Below, piece after piece: positions 1-11,957 of a stretch of DNA of 64,000 nt. The DNA is from Impatiens glandulifera. Its lineage: Eukaryota; Streptophyta; Magnoliopsida; Ericales; Balsaminaceae. Every line of letters starts with the position of its first letter. Within the stretch, counting starts at the first letter, position 1. The notes beneath the pieces were generated by a model, which ran no database searches, was not told where the DNA came from, and saw only the letters and a program-made list of their open reading frames with translations. Both the position numbers and the translations under genes were made by a program. The stretch lies in contig NC_061862.1 of the NCBI RefSeq assembly GCF_907164915.1, forward strand, positions 7,027,473 through 7,091,472, read 5' to 3'.

Positions 1-9
1 TAACCTAAG

Positions 10-185
10 GGCCATTTTTTAAAAATGGCCAAAATAGAGTATGAATAGTCCAAACGCATATATGCGTTTGGTTGGAGGAGAGAGTACAAAAACTCAAAAT
101 GAGTTTTTTTTGCAGTACGGTTGGAGCACCATCTCCAACCAAAAAGGGCACCCCAAACGCATTATGGGTGCCCGTTGGAGATGGT
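10..185. repeat. Foldback / MITE-like palindromic segment
   Basis: Three inverted repeats are packed here: a near-palindrome at 10-30, a perfect 22-bp palindrome at 50-71 (CCAAACGCATA and its mirror), and a hairpin in which ACCATCTCCAAC (128-139) and GGGCACCC (146-153) pair with GGGTGCCC (166-173) and GTTGGAGATGGT (174-185). This is typical of non-autonomous foldback DNA elements. No target duplication could be defined because the left edge is at the window start. The open frames across it are not convincing genes. Confidence 0.45.
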
Positions 186-300
186 CTGAGAGAGAAAGAA
201 GAAAGAGGTTTGTGAGTGTTTCCACAAGTTCTGGATGGGATGGACACCCGATCACGAATTTCTTGACGATATATATGTTGTCTATGATGATCTTAATTTA

Positions 301-3235
301 AATTTGTCTAACATATATCTAGAAAAATTACTTATGTTGCCAGTGTAACTATATTTTATTGTATTATCTTATTTAGCCTATGAAAAAATATTCTCCAATA
401 TCTAAATGGACACTGATTTTGCTTCCAGGCAAGAAGAAAACACTTGCAAGAGTTTATAAATTAGATTTGTTCTAAATTATAAGTAGAATAATATTTGTTT
501 TGAATCAGACTAAAAGTCATGTAAAGTTCATTTGTTTTTACATTGGTGGTTGAAAGACATGATAATAATATTTAGAATTTTATATAGTAATTAAAAATAA
601 AATATTATAAGTCCACCTTGAAGTAAAAATAAATTATTACTAAATTAAAAAAAAATATATATATACTTTAAAAAAAAGCTTTACTAGTAAATGTACAATA
701 TATATTCTCAATCAATTTAGATAGAGAGAAAAAGCTTTTTTATTTCCAAATTTATCTTGTATTTTAATATTTATTTATTTTCCTAACCTCATTCATCTTT
801 AAAGGAAATTTAGAATAAGAACAAACCATGCAGGCTGGACAGTTTTTATTCGTTTTGGTTTACAAAGATTTTATATATATTCCATAGCGTATTGCAAATT
901 AAAAAATATATATTTTACTTAAAATTTTCACTCCATAAATTAGGAAGGGTCTTAAATAAATACTCACTTGTTAATGAACCATTAATTAATGTTGTGGCTT
1001 GAAAGACTTCTTAATAATTTGTAATCATAAATAATGTGTCATGAATTAATTATTATTATTAGTGAATAAATTAAAATCACAATTCATTTTTAGATTACAT
1101 ATGAAGTTAAATGTTGCACCTTGTAGCACTATATACATGTGACATTCGACCAACCAATAACAATATTGTTCTATTAATAATTGATGAAGAGATTATATAT
1201 ATATATCCTTCACCATGACCAATTGATCAAACTCTTTATAGGACACTCACTCTTATTAGCCTCAAATTAAAATTCCAAAATTCTTCAGCCAATTAAAACA
1301 AAGTTGATCTCTTGTAAGAATTCATTTCAAAAGGAATTAATTAATACAATCTCTATTGAACGATCAAATACAATCTCTATTGAACGATCAAAATTAATAG
1401 AAAAACAAAATATAATATTTTATTTTGTTTTAGGGAATTGTAAAATAAAGTTTGATATTTAATTAAATATAATGTAAGTATGTTCTAAACATAAACAAAA
1501 TTTAATTAATCTTTCTGTATGATTTTCCGGACTGATCCAATGCTATTTAAAAATTTCTTTAATAAGTAATATTACTTCCTCTATCCACTATTTATTTCTT
1601 ATTTATAAATTTGATATTAGATAATTTTACGATTATGTAATTGTTATATTTATCTATGAATTAAGATTTTTCATATTAATAGGAAATAATTATTTGATTT
1701 TTGTTCAAATAAATTATGTAACATATATAGCTATGCACATGTAATTTAAGTCACTCATAGTCTACATGAAAATTAAGTATTTTAATAGAAAAATATTAAA
1801 GTTTAAATTGCTATCACTTTAATTAAGAGAATTAAGAATGAGAATTAAGCTAAACGTAGAAAAGTCAAGAGAGCTAGGTTAATGATGAAAAACAAAATGA
1901 ATACAATTAATAAATAGAATAGAAATGGTTGAAAAGATCAAAAGAAGAGGAGACGAGAAAGGAGATCACAATTGAGAGAAATGAAAAATAAAATAAACCA
2001 ATGAAAGAATAATTAAGTACGAAAAATATAAAATGTTCAATTGCTTGTAAACGAAGGATGCTAGCATGATCTCATATTCATGACATTCACTTCAATTTAA
2101 AGACGTTCTAAGTGGAGGTATTTAAGATTTTTTAATATGTAGACCAAAATTTATGTAATATGTATTAGTCATAAGTTGCTAATTTGAACAAAATTTGAAT
2201 ATTTATTTGTACTAGAATTATTTGAAAATTTTAATATAATTATTTCACTTAGATGACTTCAAAATCGTGAATTTTTTTATGAAAAAATTGGAGAACCGGT
2301 ATTAATCGGTTATAATGATACATTCATAAAAGAAGAAAGGGTTAATTAATTTAATTTTAATAAACATGAAATGAAAATGCATATTGCCTTAACTACTAAT
2401 TACATAAATTAGTGCTAAATATACGGGCTTCAAGTCCCAAATTAAAAGATTTTGCATATGAACCCTAATTCCTTATTTGATGTCATTTTAAACAGCAACC
2501 AATAAAATTATACACGCTGAACTAGACAAGTCTACCACGTTGTTTTATTTTGTTTTTACATTTCTTTGAATTTTTTTATATTCTTTTTCAAATAAACTCT
2601 TTCCAACACTTATCAACTTTCTTATTGGCTCAACATTAATTTAGAGATTACTATTTTCGCTTAAGATATCTGAATATAGATTTAGTAGTCATCAGTCTTT
2701 ATAAAATAAATAAAAACAAATTACTTAACTTACTTCTAATCTTTATTTATTGTTAATTGTGATCAATATTTAAAACTTGTAATATTTATAAAAAAATAAT
2801 TATTACATTTATTAATTAATCATATAAACGTTATTTTAATTAGATGGGAAGTGAATTAGGTGAAGTTAAATTTCAATAACATCACATGCATGCATATATA
2901 TAAGTTTTATTTTTTCTTAATTAGAATTAGAGTTATTTGATTCTTAATATCAAATTCATATAAGTTGTTAATTTGATTACAATTAACCAAAGTAGTCATA
3001 ATTAATAAAAACCCAATTTTGAATATTGGTACTGACTAGGATCATTTGAAAGTATTTGATAAAATAATTTTCTCAGACGTTCGCAATGAAAATATTGATG
3101 AGAAAAATTGTAAACTTTTAATTGTTCTTTGGTTATAACGTTCAATATATATAAAAAGAAAAGATGAATTAATTAATTTAATTTATGTAATATGTCTCGT
3201 TAATAAACATTAATATATATTTTTATATTTTTATT
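301..3235. other. AT-rich intergenic DNA, no gene seen
   Basis: No convincing coding frame, RNA gene or complete transposon is visible. The stretch holds short A/T tracts and segments repeated elsewhere in the window. About 1430-1500 resembles 4805-4880, about 710-790 resembles 4930-5020, and about 2902-3085 is the inverted counterpart of about 52190-52368. Confidence 0.6.
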
Positions 3236-3305
3236 TTGAATAAACATGAAACTTGGCCTAACTATTTAGATATGAATAAATATATGTGTTTAATAGTACA
3301 TCTTA

Positions 3306-3475
3306 GAGGAGGGAGGAGGGAGGAGGGAGGAGGGAGGAGGGAGGAGGGAGGAGGGAGGGGGAGGGGGAGGGGGAGGGGGAGGGGGGGGGAGGGGGGAGGG
3401 GGGAGGGGGGAGGGGGGAGGGGGGAGAGGGGAAAGGGGAGAGGAGAGGGAAAGAGAGAGAAAGAGAGAGCATTGG
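3306..3475. repeat. Polypurine G-rich microsatellite
   Basis: An uninterrupted purine tract grades from GGGAGGA units through GGGGGA and GGGGGGA units to GA-rich sequence. The long open frames on both strands (Arg/Gly-rich or Pro-rich) are artefacts of the repeat. Such tracts can form G-quadruplex or triplex structures, which is inferred from composition only. Confidence 0.9.
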
Positions 3476-3823
3476 ACACTTTGTCTTAGGTCTTCTATCA
3501 AACTAGATTCAATTCATAGATTTCTTCCGATATACTAGCAATTTTTGGTTGGGCAGACACATCGTAGTCAAAGCGTGTTAGCTAGAGTTCTCGATTGAGC
3601 TCTCTGGAAGGTACAAATATCATTTATGGCGTCTCATTGTCTTTCTTCTTCTTGATTACAATCCTACAAATATTTTCGCACTTGAATTCGTTTCAAGAGT
3701 TTGTAGGATTTGTGAAAAATAGAAACAGATATTAATCCCTCACGGAATTATTATCGAAGAGTTTATCATAAGTTGTTAACAATAGTCGGACCCTAGTGTC
3801 TATTGGTAGCACTGATCCAAACA
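3476..3823 (+). mobile_element. Copia LTR remnant (3' part of a 5' LTR)
   Basis: The segment ends in CCAAACA directly before a methionine-tRNA-type primer binding site and a gag reading frame, as a 5' LTR does. Its left edge merges into the polypurine array, so the LTR start is not defined. There is no second LTR, which makes this a truncated relic. Confidence 0.55.
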
Positions 3824-3825
3824 AG

Positions 3826-3837
3826 TGGTATCAGGGC
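3826..3837 (+). promoter_or_regulatory. Primer binding site of copia remnant
   Basis: TGGTATCAGGGC matches the common plant retrotransposon primer binding site TGGTATCAGAGC (complementary to initiator tRNA-Met) with one mismatch. It lies two bases after the LTR end. Confidence 0.7.
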
Positions 3838-3875
3838 CTCGTTTTCTATTCTCAAGCATCAAAAAAATCTGAATC

Positions 3876-4340
3876 ATGTCGATGACCGCTAAAACCAAGG
3901 TTCCCATGTTCTTAAAAGAGAACTATGTCGTGTGGAAGAAGAGAGTCCATGCTCATCTATATGCCATAGATGATGACATGTGGCTTGTCATCACCGAAGG
4001 CCCGATCAAGATCGAGAAAGAAAGATCTGAGTGGACCAGTGAAGACAAGAGGAAGAACAACCTCGACAACCTGGCCATGGATATTCACTATAAAACTCTT
4101 GACGATAACATGTTCAACTAAATCATCTCATGCAACTTTACCAAAGAAATTTGGGAGAGGTTGACTCAACTCTATGAAGGAAACGAACAAACCAAAGAGA
4201 ACAAGTTCATGGTTGCCACACAGCAGTTTGATAACATCAAGATGCGTCCTGGAGAGACAATGTTTGAGTTTGATGGGAGATTTAGCAATATCATCACCAC
4301 TCTTTTCACCTTGGGACAGACTTATAGCATTGATGCTTTT
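3876..4340 (+). pseudogene. Truncated copia gag remnant
   Basis: The frame starts at an ATG 52 bp after the LTR end and reads as the N-terminal gag domain (DUF4219/UBN2 type). It contains an N-W/Y-x-x-W-K motif, the pattern E-G-P-I-K-I, and the segment EGNEQTKENK, which is also found in the gags of both full-length copia elements in this window. A TAA at 4119-4121 interrupts the frame, and the same frame resumes to about 4340, where homology stops at a T-run. No zinc knuckle, protease or pol follows. This is a dead fragment of a lineage related to Copia-1 and Copia-2. Confidence 0.8.
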
Positions 4341-4344
4341 TTTT

Positions 4345-5035
4345 TAATACATTTTAATTTATTATATAACTTTTGAATGGAAAGTATCAATATGGAGATG
4401 TAGTTATTTTAAATAATTGAGAACACAATAAATTAAATCACGATTAGCTAAGAGCTTGTTTGATCTGGAATTATTTTAAATTGTAATATCATAATCTATA
4501 ATTAATCATAAAAGAAATTGGATTATGATTAATATAATGATGATGAAAATGAATGATAGCTTCACAACAATTAATATTACATTTATACGTTAGACATAAC
4601 CATGTGCAGATCTCAATACTAGCTACAAAACTAGAAGTAATTAATATTATTGCTATTATTAATTTCACAAGTCCTATTATTGCTATCAAAAATATTATGA
4701 CACCTTTTTTTTAACTAATTAATTACTCTCTCTAATCAACTTTGTCATCTGATCAGCAACTCTTTTTTTAAAAAAAATAAAACAAGTCAAACTGGATTAA
4801 GAAACATTTTGATTTAGGGAATTGTAAAATAAAGTTTAATATTTAATTAAACATAATCATGTAATTACTTTCTAAACAAACAAAACTTAAAAGTAATGTT
4901 TTTAAATATATATATATATATATATATATATTCCCTAACCATTATAAAAACAGAAAATTGCTTTATTTCCCAAATTTATCTTAAGTTCTAATTAATTTTT
5001 TTTTAACCTGATCGTTTAAGGCAATTCAAAATAAT
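4345..5035. other. AT-rich intergenic DNA with (TA)n run
   Basis: No gene is visible. A TA dinucleotide run lies at about 4903-4930. The interval around 4805-5020 partly duplicates two separate pieces of the 700-1500 region, which points to local segmental rearrangement. Confidence 0.5.
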
Positions 5036-5084
5036 GGTGAGGGGGTGAGGGGGTGAGGGGGTGAGGGGGTGAGGGGGTGAGGGG

Positions 5085-5121
<37 letters not shown>

Positions 5122-5222
5122 AGAGGGAGAGGGAGAGGGAGAGGGATAGGGAGAGGGAGAGGGAGAGGGAGAGGGATAGGGAGAGGGAGAGGGAGAGGGA
5201 GAGGGAGAGGGAGAGGGAGAGG
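5036..5222. repeat. G-rich variant-repeat microsatellite
   Basis: Tandem units change in blocks along the array: GGGGGTGA units, then GGGTGA units, then GGGAGA units with rare GGGATA variants. The plus strand is almost free of C. It is a second G-rich array within 2 kb of the one at 3306-3475. Confidence 0.92.
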
Positions 5223-5349
5223 TTAGTTTATGTTTTGATTTGTTAATTTCCTTCTTGCGTGTTTCATTTGCAATTAAAGTTATAATGATCGATGTAAACT
5301 AGCTAATCCCGTAAAGTAATCTTCCTATGTTACTGTCCTCCCACTAAAT

Positions 5350-5522
5350 CTAAAATGTAGGTAGGTTGCGTTATAGAGGTACTCCTGATCATTGGAACGG
5401 TTTGCATTGCTATCAACGCTTAGCTATTCCTGTTGATCCAACATCGGGAGATCAACCAAAGTTGAATCAACCACACATCTGTTATAAAGTTACGCCACAA
5501 CCACCCTTGTCTTCATTTTGAG
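5350..5522 (+). other. Short coding-like fragment, unrecognised
   Basis: A frame of about 57 codons opens after a TAG-GTAGG junction and ends at a TGA. It has protein-like composition (RYRGTPDHWNGLHCYQRLA) in otherwise non-coding surroundings. It has no methionine start, and I do not recognise the family. It could be an isolated exon fragment or chance. Confidence 0.15.
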
Positions 5523-6098
5523 TTCTTATTTAGGTTAATTAGATCTTTAATTAGAATTATATAATGTTGATTTAGATATTAATATATCTGGTACGTACTT
5601 TTTCTTCAAATTTTCAAAAAATTCAACCTACACTTTTTCATGTCATTGAGCAAAATCAATATGGAGAAAATGTTTGCATCAAATATTTTCAATTTGTAAG
5701 AAATAATTTGTAGTACTGGTACGAGAAAAACACTAATGGTGGTACGTATAGAATGGAAATGAAATTATTGGAGAAATAGTTTCTTTTTGAAAAAGAAGAA
5801 CTTAATTATTAGGCTATTAATTGTAGGCAGCATATATATATTTGATAGTCACCATTGAAAAAAAAAAGTTTGTTCTCATTACTCCCCTACCAAGAAATAT
5901 TGCAAGTTCTTGCACAAACAAATACTCTGGATTTTTCTTCTTGTACTTATTAGAGACCAATGTTTGAATGATTTTTTATTATCAAAATATTGTCTTTATC
6001 TTAGTTTAGTTATCTAATTTAAATGATATTTTTAATGATTTAAATGATTGTAAAATGAAGTTTGAAATATATATTTTCTTTCTTTCTAGCTTTCTAAA

Positions 6099-7680
6099 AT
6101 GTTGAGAGGCTTAGTTTTAGCTGTGTTTTGGGCGGTGTTGATATTATGCTACACGGTTGTTGTCGGACACAAGGTTTTGAGCCTCTCTAGAGTTCTTTCT
6201 GAGGACGTGGAGGCGAAGGAACTGGAACCGGTTAGAGCACGTGACCTATTAAAATTCAGCACCACCTTACATGGAAAAGGCACCCCAAAATACCCACTTT
6301 TGGGAACCTTCCGTGATCCCTACATTGGAGGGTATTTAACTGTTATTTTAATTTTATCTTTGTGTCGTTTTTGTAAATTATAACTAATTTATTTGACATG
6401 AACAAGTTATATTATACAACAATTCTGTTGGGGTCTCCACCTAGAAAGCTTCATGTCCAGATAGACATAGGAAGCAACGATCTTTGGGTTAACTGCAAAT
6501 CCTTTTCTAACTGCATGTGGAAATCAAAACTTGGGGGTAATTAAGTTATTTTTTTAATATATCCAAAAAAAATAAGGAGAAAAGTTAGTTAAGTGTTTTA
6601 TTTGTTTTTAAAGAAAAACAAATAACCTAATATATATAAAGTCTCTCTGAAACTAATTAAAATCAAGAAGAAGAATAACCAAAGTCATATATATATATAT
6701 ACAATATGCCCTAAAAAAAGTGTTTTTGAATGAAAAACAAATAACTTTAATATATCTGAATGACAATTAATTGTATCAAAAACTCTAGGCTTTTGGACTC
6801 TCTAACATAAATATAAAGTTTCCTCTTAATAATTAGTTAGACTTTTTGGATTTTAAAATATATTAATTCATTAACTAATTAAGATAACACATTTTAGGAA
6901 AGTTGATAATAATATTAAAGGCACAAATTCCCAACAACAACCCATAAGAAAGTCATGTCTAAATTGAATTAAATTGATGCTTATTAATTAATTTGTATTC
7001 TAATATTCTTTTAATTTATTTGCTTTCAACTAACCACTTAATTTGATGATAATTATTCATGTGACTTTTTGTGTCTATAAAAATATATTTGTAGTTTAGG
7101 CCTAATTTATTCCATCCAGAACTATCCTCCGCTTCTATGCCATTGTCTTGTTCAGACCCAACATGTGGCTCTCTGCTGGGTCAATGTACAAGTATAATAG
7201 ATGGGTTTGATTTGTGTAAATTTTCAGAGACATACGAGGATGGGAGGGGAGAATTCAGTTACTATCTAACCGACATGCTGCACTTTGATGTTTTAATGCC
7301 GAGTGATTCTGCATTGATGCAAAACTCTTCATCTCTAACTATTTTCGGGTAACAATAAAATTGCTACCTATGATTTCTAAGCTTAATCATTATTTGTTCT
7401 AACATTCTTGCTAATATTTGTGTCTCAATTAACTCAACAGGTGTAGTACATTTCATTCCGGAAGATTAACTCAAGAAAACCAAGCCCTTGATGGCATTTT
7501 GGGGCTTGGTTACCTATATCCTTCGGGTGTATTGCAACTAACAATAGAGCGAGTGATTCCTAATGAAATTTTCTCACACTGTTTGGGAGCAGATGACAAC
7601 GGTTCCCTGGTTTTGGGTGAATTCGATCACCGAGATGCAACGATAGTGTATACCCCCCCAGAAACGTACTCGTAAACTAA
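6099..7680 (+). pseudogene. Aspartic protease (A1 family) gene, 3' end lost
   Basis: Four exon-like blocks are visible. Exon 1 (6099-6331) has a hydrophobic signal-peptide-like N terminus and a propeptide ending near DPYIGG. Exon 2 (about 6407-6540) carries the first active-site region. Exon 3 (about 7100-7349) has the PLSCSDPTC cysteine pattern. Exon 4 (about 7440-7675) contains LDGILGLGY and ends TIVYTP. Plant secreted aspartic proteases of this type hydrolyse proteins with two aspartates. Here the first D-T-G-S reads D-I-G-S, and the second-Asp half is absent because CACTA-1 begins at 7750. Exon 1/2 joining could not be made in frame with obvious sites. TATA-like sequence lies at about 6065-6075. 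It is related to the broken copies at 52743-58710. Confidence 0.8.
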
Positions 7681-7759
7681 TTTTCTTTTTTAATTTGCAC
7701 ATTGAATCGTTTTGGTTTTTTAACTTAATTAATTTGGTTGAACAATATACACTGGTGAA

Positions 7760-8290
7760 AAAGGGGTCAAAACCGAGAGTAAAAACTCTTGGTTTTGACC
7801 CTATAACTTTCGGTATAGACACATTATCGAAGGTTTTTGTAACTCTCGCCATCCCTCGGTATTGACTCTTTCGTCAAAAACAATGGGGCATTTACCGAGA
7901 GATATCGTAGAGTTTTCGGTTTAGATACCCTAGAGTAAAACCGATAGTTATATGAAAACTTTCGGTTTTCCTCTTCGTGGAAAAACCGAGAGTTTTCATT
8001 TAACTCTCGGTTTTCTTCAAATGGAGAAAACCGAGAGTTATATGAAAACTCTCGGTTTTCCTCTTCGTGGAAAAACCGAGAGTTATATGAAAACTTTCGG
8101 TTTTCCTCTTTGTGGAAAAACCGAAAGTTTTCATATAACTCTCGGTTTTCTCCATTTGAAGAAAATCGAGAGTTAAATGAAAACTCTCGGTTTTCTTCTA
8201 ATGGAGAAAACCGAAAGTAATATTGAAAACTCTTGGTATTTCTCTTTGTGTAAAAACCGAGAGATTTCCATATTACTTTCGGTTTTTTCC
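7760..8290. repeat. CACTA-1 subterminal repeats
   Basis: The motif AAAACCGAGAGTT and its complement occur many times in direct and inverted orientation, separated by CTCTTCGTGGAAAAA-type spacers. Arrays like this bind the TNP1/TnpA accessory protein in CACTA elements. The 174-codon repetitive minus-strand frame across it is a by-product of the repeat. Confidence 0.88.
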
Positions 8291-8561
8291 CGTAAATTTT
8301 AAAAAATGTGCGAATTATTTTGCTCGCAACCAAAACCTGTTCAGCCAAACCAATATATCAATGATAAAAGAAATGCCACATACATTAAACGATCACATTA
8401 AATGATCATTATCATTACAAAATTCGCAACCAAATTCAAATTCAAATAATCCGAACAATCTGTTATAAATTCAAATTGACACAACTACTAATGAAAACAT
8501 GTTTTGAATCGAAACAACCTTAGCTTGTGGGGGGAGGAGGTGGTTGTTGCCTATTATACAA

Positions 8562-10147
8562 TTAGATTCTCTCCATTCTTGCGTTCATCTCTAACTTCTC
8601 CCTCTCCATTCTTGTCACAATTTCTTCCTTTTCCGCTTGCATTTCTTCCATTCTGCGCCTTCTTTCTTCATCCTTCTTCTCCAGTTCCTCTAGCTTGAGC
8701 TTCATTATTTGATTCTTTTCTAACAATCGCTCATTTTTTCGCTGTGAACTGTTTGCACTTTGACGATCCTCACGAAAGTGTGTGGGTCGGACGCCTGATC
8801 CCATTTCGAACACTACCCCGTGTTTTTGTTGTCCGAACACCCTCTCCGTCAATTCAAAATCCGATATTCCTAGTTTGTTACTAACAACCTCCTCCATCTC
8901 AACCTGCACAATTGAAATAAAATATCATTTCTATAATAAAAAACTATGCATATTCAATTCACTTACAATTTTCTCTTGCACGTGTTCGTCCGGGACGGGT
9001 GTTGGGTTTTCTTTTGTCGGTTTTGGGGTACGGGTCCTCTTGAATACTTCAATTACAGACGGTGCCCGTCCTATTTCAATCGCCTGTTGAAATAAATGAT
9101 TTATATAATTAATAACAATCTTTAGATTAAGTTATTACAAATAATGTACTTACCAACTCTTCTTCAATTTGTGTAAACGGTCTACTTCCTGTTCGATGCG
9201 GGAATTTCAGTTTCTTCCTGTTAATAATATTTGTACGACTGTTTTTTGTATTTTAAATAAAAAATGAAGTTAGATTAATTAATATCAACTTTTATTTAAA
9301 TTATGAAACTGTACCTTAAATGTTTCTGTGAAGAAATGGTTGCGACACACAAACTCCCAATCATCTCGATCGTAGTCTGGTGAAGGATTGGCCAGTACCG
9401 CCGCCTCGTCTCCTTTGTGGATGCGGATATATGTCTTGTTCAAATCTGACCGCCATCTATCCAGTATCTGATTGGCGTGTCCCAATCCGGTCTTTCGAAA
9501 AGACTCAATATCACCATTAGTAGCTTCGAACGAATCCTGAAAAAAATAACATCCAAATGTTAAAAATAATTATTTAATGACGTAATGTATAATCAAGTAA
9601 TAAGTATTACCTTGATAGAAGTCCATAGTGACTCCAATTGGTCTGCACTTAAAGCCTTCCACTTTAGAAGACGGTGTGAGACGGCTGCGGGGTCCCGGAT
9701 AATCGACCCCACATGTCTAGACCACCGGGTTCTTCCCACGTCTGTACCGCCTGGCCTCCCATCCTTCTCTCTAAACGTAAGAGGAATCCTTGTCCCGCTA
9801 CCCTCTTAGATAGCGCAATATTCTTGTTCTTCCCCCGTCTCTTGCGGGCAGAAGATTCTTCAAAATTATCAAAATCATAATTAGATATGTCAATCAATTG
9901 AAACACTAACTAATTTGTAAATGAGTTACCTGTCGATGATGGGTCGGGAGTGGAACCGTGCTCCTCCTCGTCATCCTCCTCCTCGATAGGCTCCTCGAGA
10001 CCCTCGTCTTCAGCCTCATCGTCATCCACCATATCAGCAAACGTGCTCTCTATAAACTTTTGGAGCTCCGAAGCCTCAACATCCTCGTCTGTTGGGGGAG
10101 CAGTAGCTATTTGGCCTAATTCAAATAACCAATCATCATTAATCTAA
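8562..10147 (-). pseudogene. TNP1-like accessory transposase gene of CACTA-1 (Transposase_24 / Ptta-En-Spm)
   Basis: On the minus strand, about six or seven exon blocks with GT-AG borders encode a TNP1-like protein. The order is an acidic Asp/Glu-rich N-terminal segment (about 9930-10120), a basic stretch and a segment ending LKWKALSADQLESLWTSIK (9611-9900), then DSFEATNGD to HFFTETFK (9315-9538). Next come RKKLKFPHRTGS (9154-9219), APSVIEVFKRTR (8968-9083), and a last exon (8562-8905) with the RVFG...GSGVRPTHF motif and a charged coiled coil. The family binds subterminal repeats in CACTA transposition. One frame shift around 9805 separates the basic stretch from its continuation, so this copy is probably inactive. 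Exon limits are approximate. Confidence 0.7.
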
Positions 10148-10320
10148 CCAATTTTTTAAACTAATCAAACATAGTCAAACAATATTTCATTTTTTTATAA
10201 TCCACAAATCATTTTACTCATTAATTATTACCACAATTATAATTATAATTATTAAGAAAGTCTATTCAAATAACATATCTTTTTAAATCTGTGATTTTAA
10301 TTTTTTTTTCTAATTATTAT

Positions 10321-10334
10321 CATTACAAAAATTT
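10321..10334 (+). repeat. CACTA-2 left terminal inverted repeat
   Basis: CATTACAAAAATTT is the left terminus. It has C-to-T at position 3 relative to the CACTACAAAAA consensus and is immediately preceded by the TAT target duplication. Confidence 0.75.
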
Positions 10335-10379
10335 GGGTGAAATGCGACACCTAGACTTTTCATTATTTTTTCATTGAAT

Positions 10380-11270
10380 ATTTTACAATTTGTTTAGCGA
10401 TAAACAACATTCTACCTTTATTATTTGCGACCATACAATAATGAAAGGCTTTTCACGCGTGGCTAAATTTTCAATTATTTATGCGATTTGTTTAGAATAA
10501 TTTTTTGTAACTCGAGTTTTAGAAATTGTTTCTCCGACTTTTTCTTCAGAGTATCTTTTTGAGTACGTGACTATTAATTTTGTTATTAATTATTTTTTTT
10601 AACATACTGATCTAATAAAATGTTTTTGTTAGCTATAGCCATTACTTTAGCTATAATTTCATTAATTAATTTTTCTATTGAAGTTAAGTTGCTATTAGTT
10701 TACTTATAATTTTAATATTTCATTTTGCCATTACTTTAGTTAAAATTTTCATATTTCAAGTTTTAAATAACTATAATTTTAGCTATATGTTTAATATTTA
10801 TTTTAGCCATGGTAGGAAAGTAGCCACTACTTTAGTTAAAGGTTTATTATCTCTTTTTGCTATTCAAGATAGTTAGCCACTAATGTAGTTACAAGTTTAT
10901 TATTTTATTTTGCTATTGAAGAACGATAGCCATTAATTTAGTTATATGCTTCACATTTCCTTTTGCTAAAAAAAAAGTAGCCATTGTTTTAGTTAATAGT
11001 TCAGTATTTTATTTTGTAATATAATATAAGTAGCCATTACTTTAGTTAAAAATTTAATATTTCCCTTCACAAATAAAGATGATTAGCTATTAATTTAGTT
11101 ACACGTTTAATAATTACACGTTTAATAATTATTTTTGTCATCAAAATAAGTAGCCATTACTTTAGTTAAACTTTTAGAAATTTCTTTTCCATTCAGTAAA
11201 TTATATATTCCTTTAATTTTTCTGTTTAAATTTGAAATAGTGCGACAGATATTGGAATATCGTTGAATAG
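10380..11270. repeat. CACTA-2 left subterminal repeats
   Basis: About ten degenerate tandem copies of a unit of roughly 60-80 bp carry the core TAGCCATTACTTTAGTTA followed by a T-rich spacer. Scattered TGCGA motifs (for example near 10404, 10429 and 10482) recur in the right subterminal region. These are the probable binding region for the element's own TNP1-like protein. Confidence 0.75.
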
Positions 11271-11299
11271 CCACTCATTTTACGACTTTCTTTATTCTG

Positions 11300-11957
11300 T
11301 TTAAAAATTATTTTTTTGGTTATATATTCTCATTTTAATCGCAATATGTATATTAATTCGCAAGAAAAAAATATGAAATAGTCTTCCCTGTTTTTCAAAA
11401 CCATTTAGCAAAAACAATTATAATAACTAAATTCAATTAAATATGAACACAACAAAATCATTCGTGTACATATTTTAAATCCCAAAACCAAAATATGTTT
11501 TAACATGAAACACATGAAAGTGTATTAATCCAAAAAGATAGATTACCCTACTAATCCAAAACGCATCTACTCCTTATATTTGACTAATTCAGAACAAATC
11601 AAAAACTAATACATTTACCGCCATCAAAACATGCATCCAAAAAATGTGCCCCTTGATTGTTTTCTCTTCTTCCTAAATCAACCTACATAACATATTAAAA
11701 TACATGTCACTTTTATTATGAACGATAAGTCTAAAGGATGCATTTACTAACAAACATATTATATACTGTGAACATACCAAAAACATTTCATATATATACA
11801 ATAATTACCTTCATCATCAAATGTTGATTTCCACGCATGCCAAAAGTATGTAACCTGTGGTATTTTGATGTTTCAAATTATGTAACGAATTACTAATACA
11901 ACAATTTAAATTAGTTTGTTAATTAAGAGCATACCCGAATGATTGCATAAATTTGTG
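11300..11957. other. CACTA-2 non-coding between subterminal repeats and TNP1-like gene
   Basis: AT-rich sequence downstream of the minus-strand TNP1-like gene. It probably contains its 3' untranslated region and polyadenylation signals. No other feature is seen. Confidence 0.4.

Larger units (their letters stand above)
7750..10320. mobile_element. CACTA-1: left part of a CACTA DNA transposon
   Basis: The element begins with CACTGGTGAAAAAGGGG, a CACTA-superfamily terminus, followed by dense subterminal repeats and a minus-strand TNP1-like gene. No matching right terminus (ending TTTTTCACCAGTG) was found in the window. The visible part stops where CACTA-2 starts. It interrupts the aspartic protease gene. 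The missing right part was either deleted or never lay in this window. Confidence 0.8.

Noticed and set aside
3236..3538. 100-codon Arg/Gly-rich frame and Pro-rich frames on the other strand
   Set aside because: They are translations of the polypurine microsatellite with no non-repeat domain.
7824..8348. 174-codon minus-strand frame with repeated NREFSYNSRF-like units
   Set aside because: It lies wholly in CACTA-1 subterminal inverted repeats. The periodicity comes from the DNA motif, and no family is recognisable.
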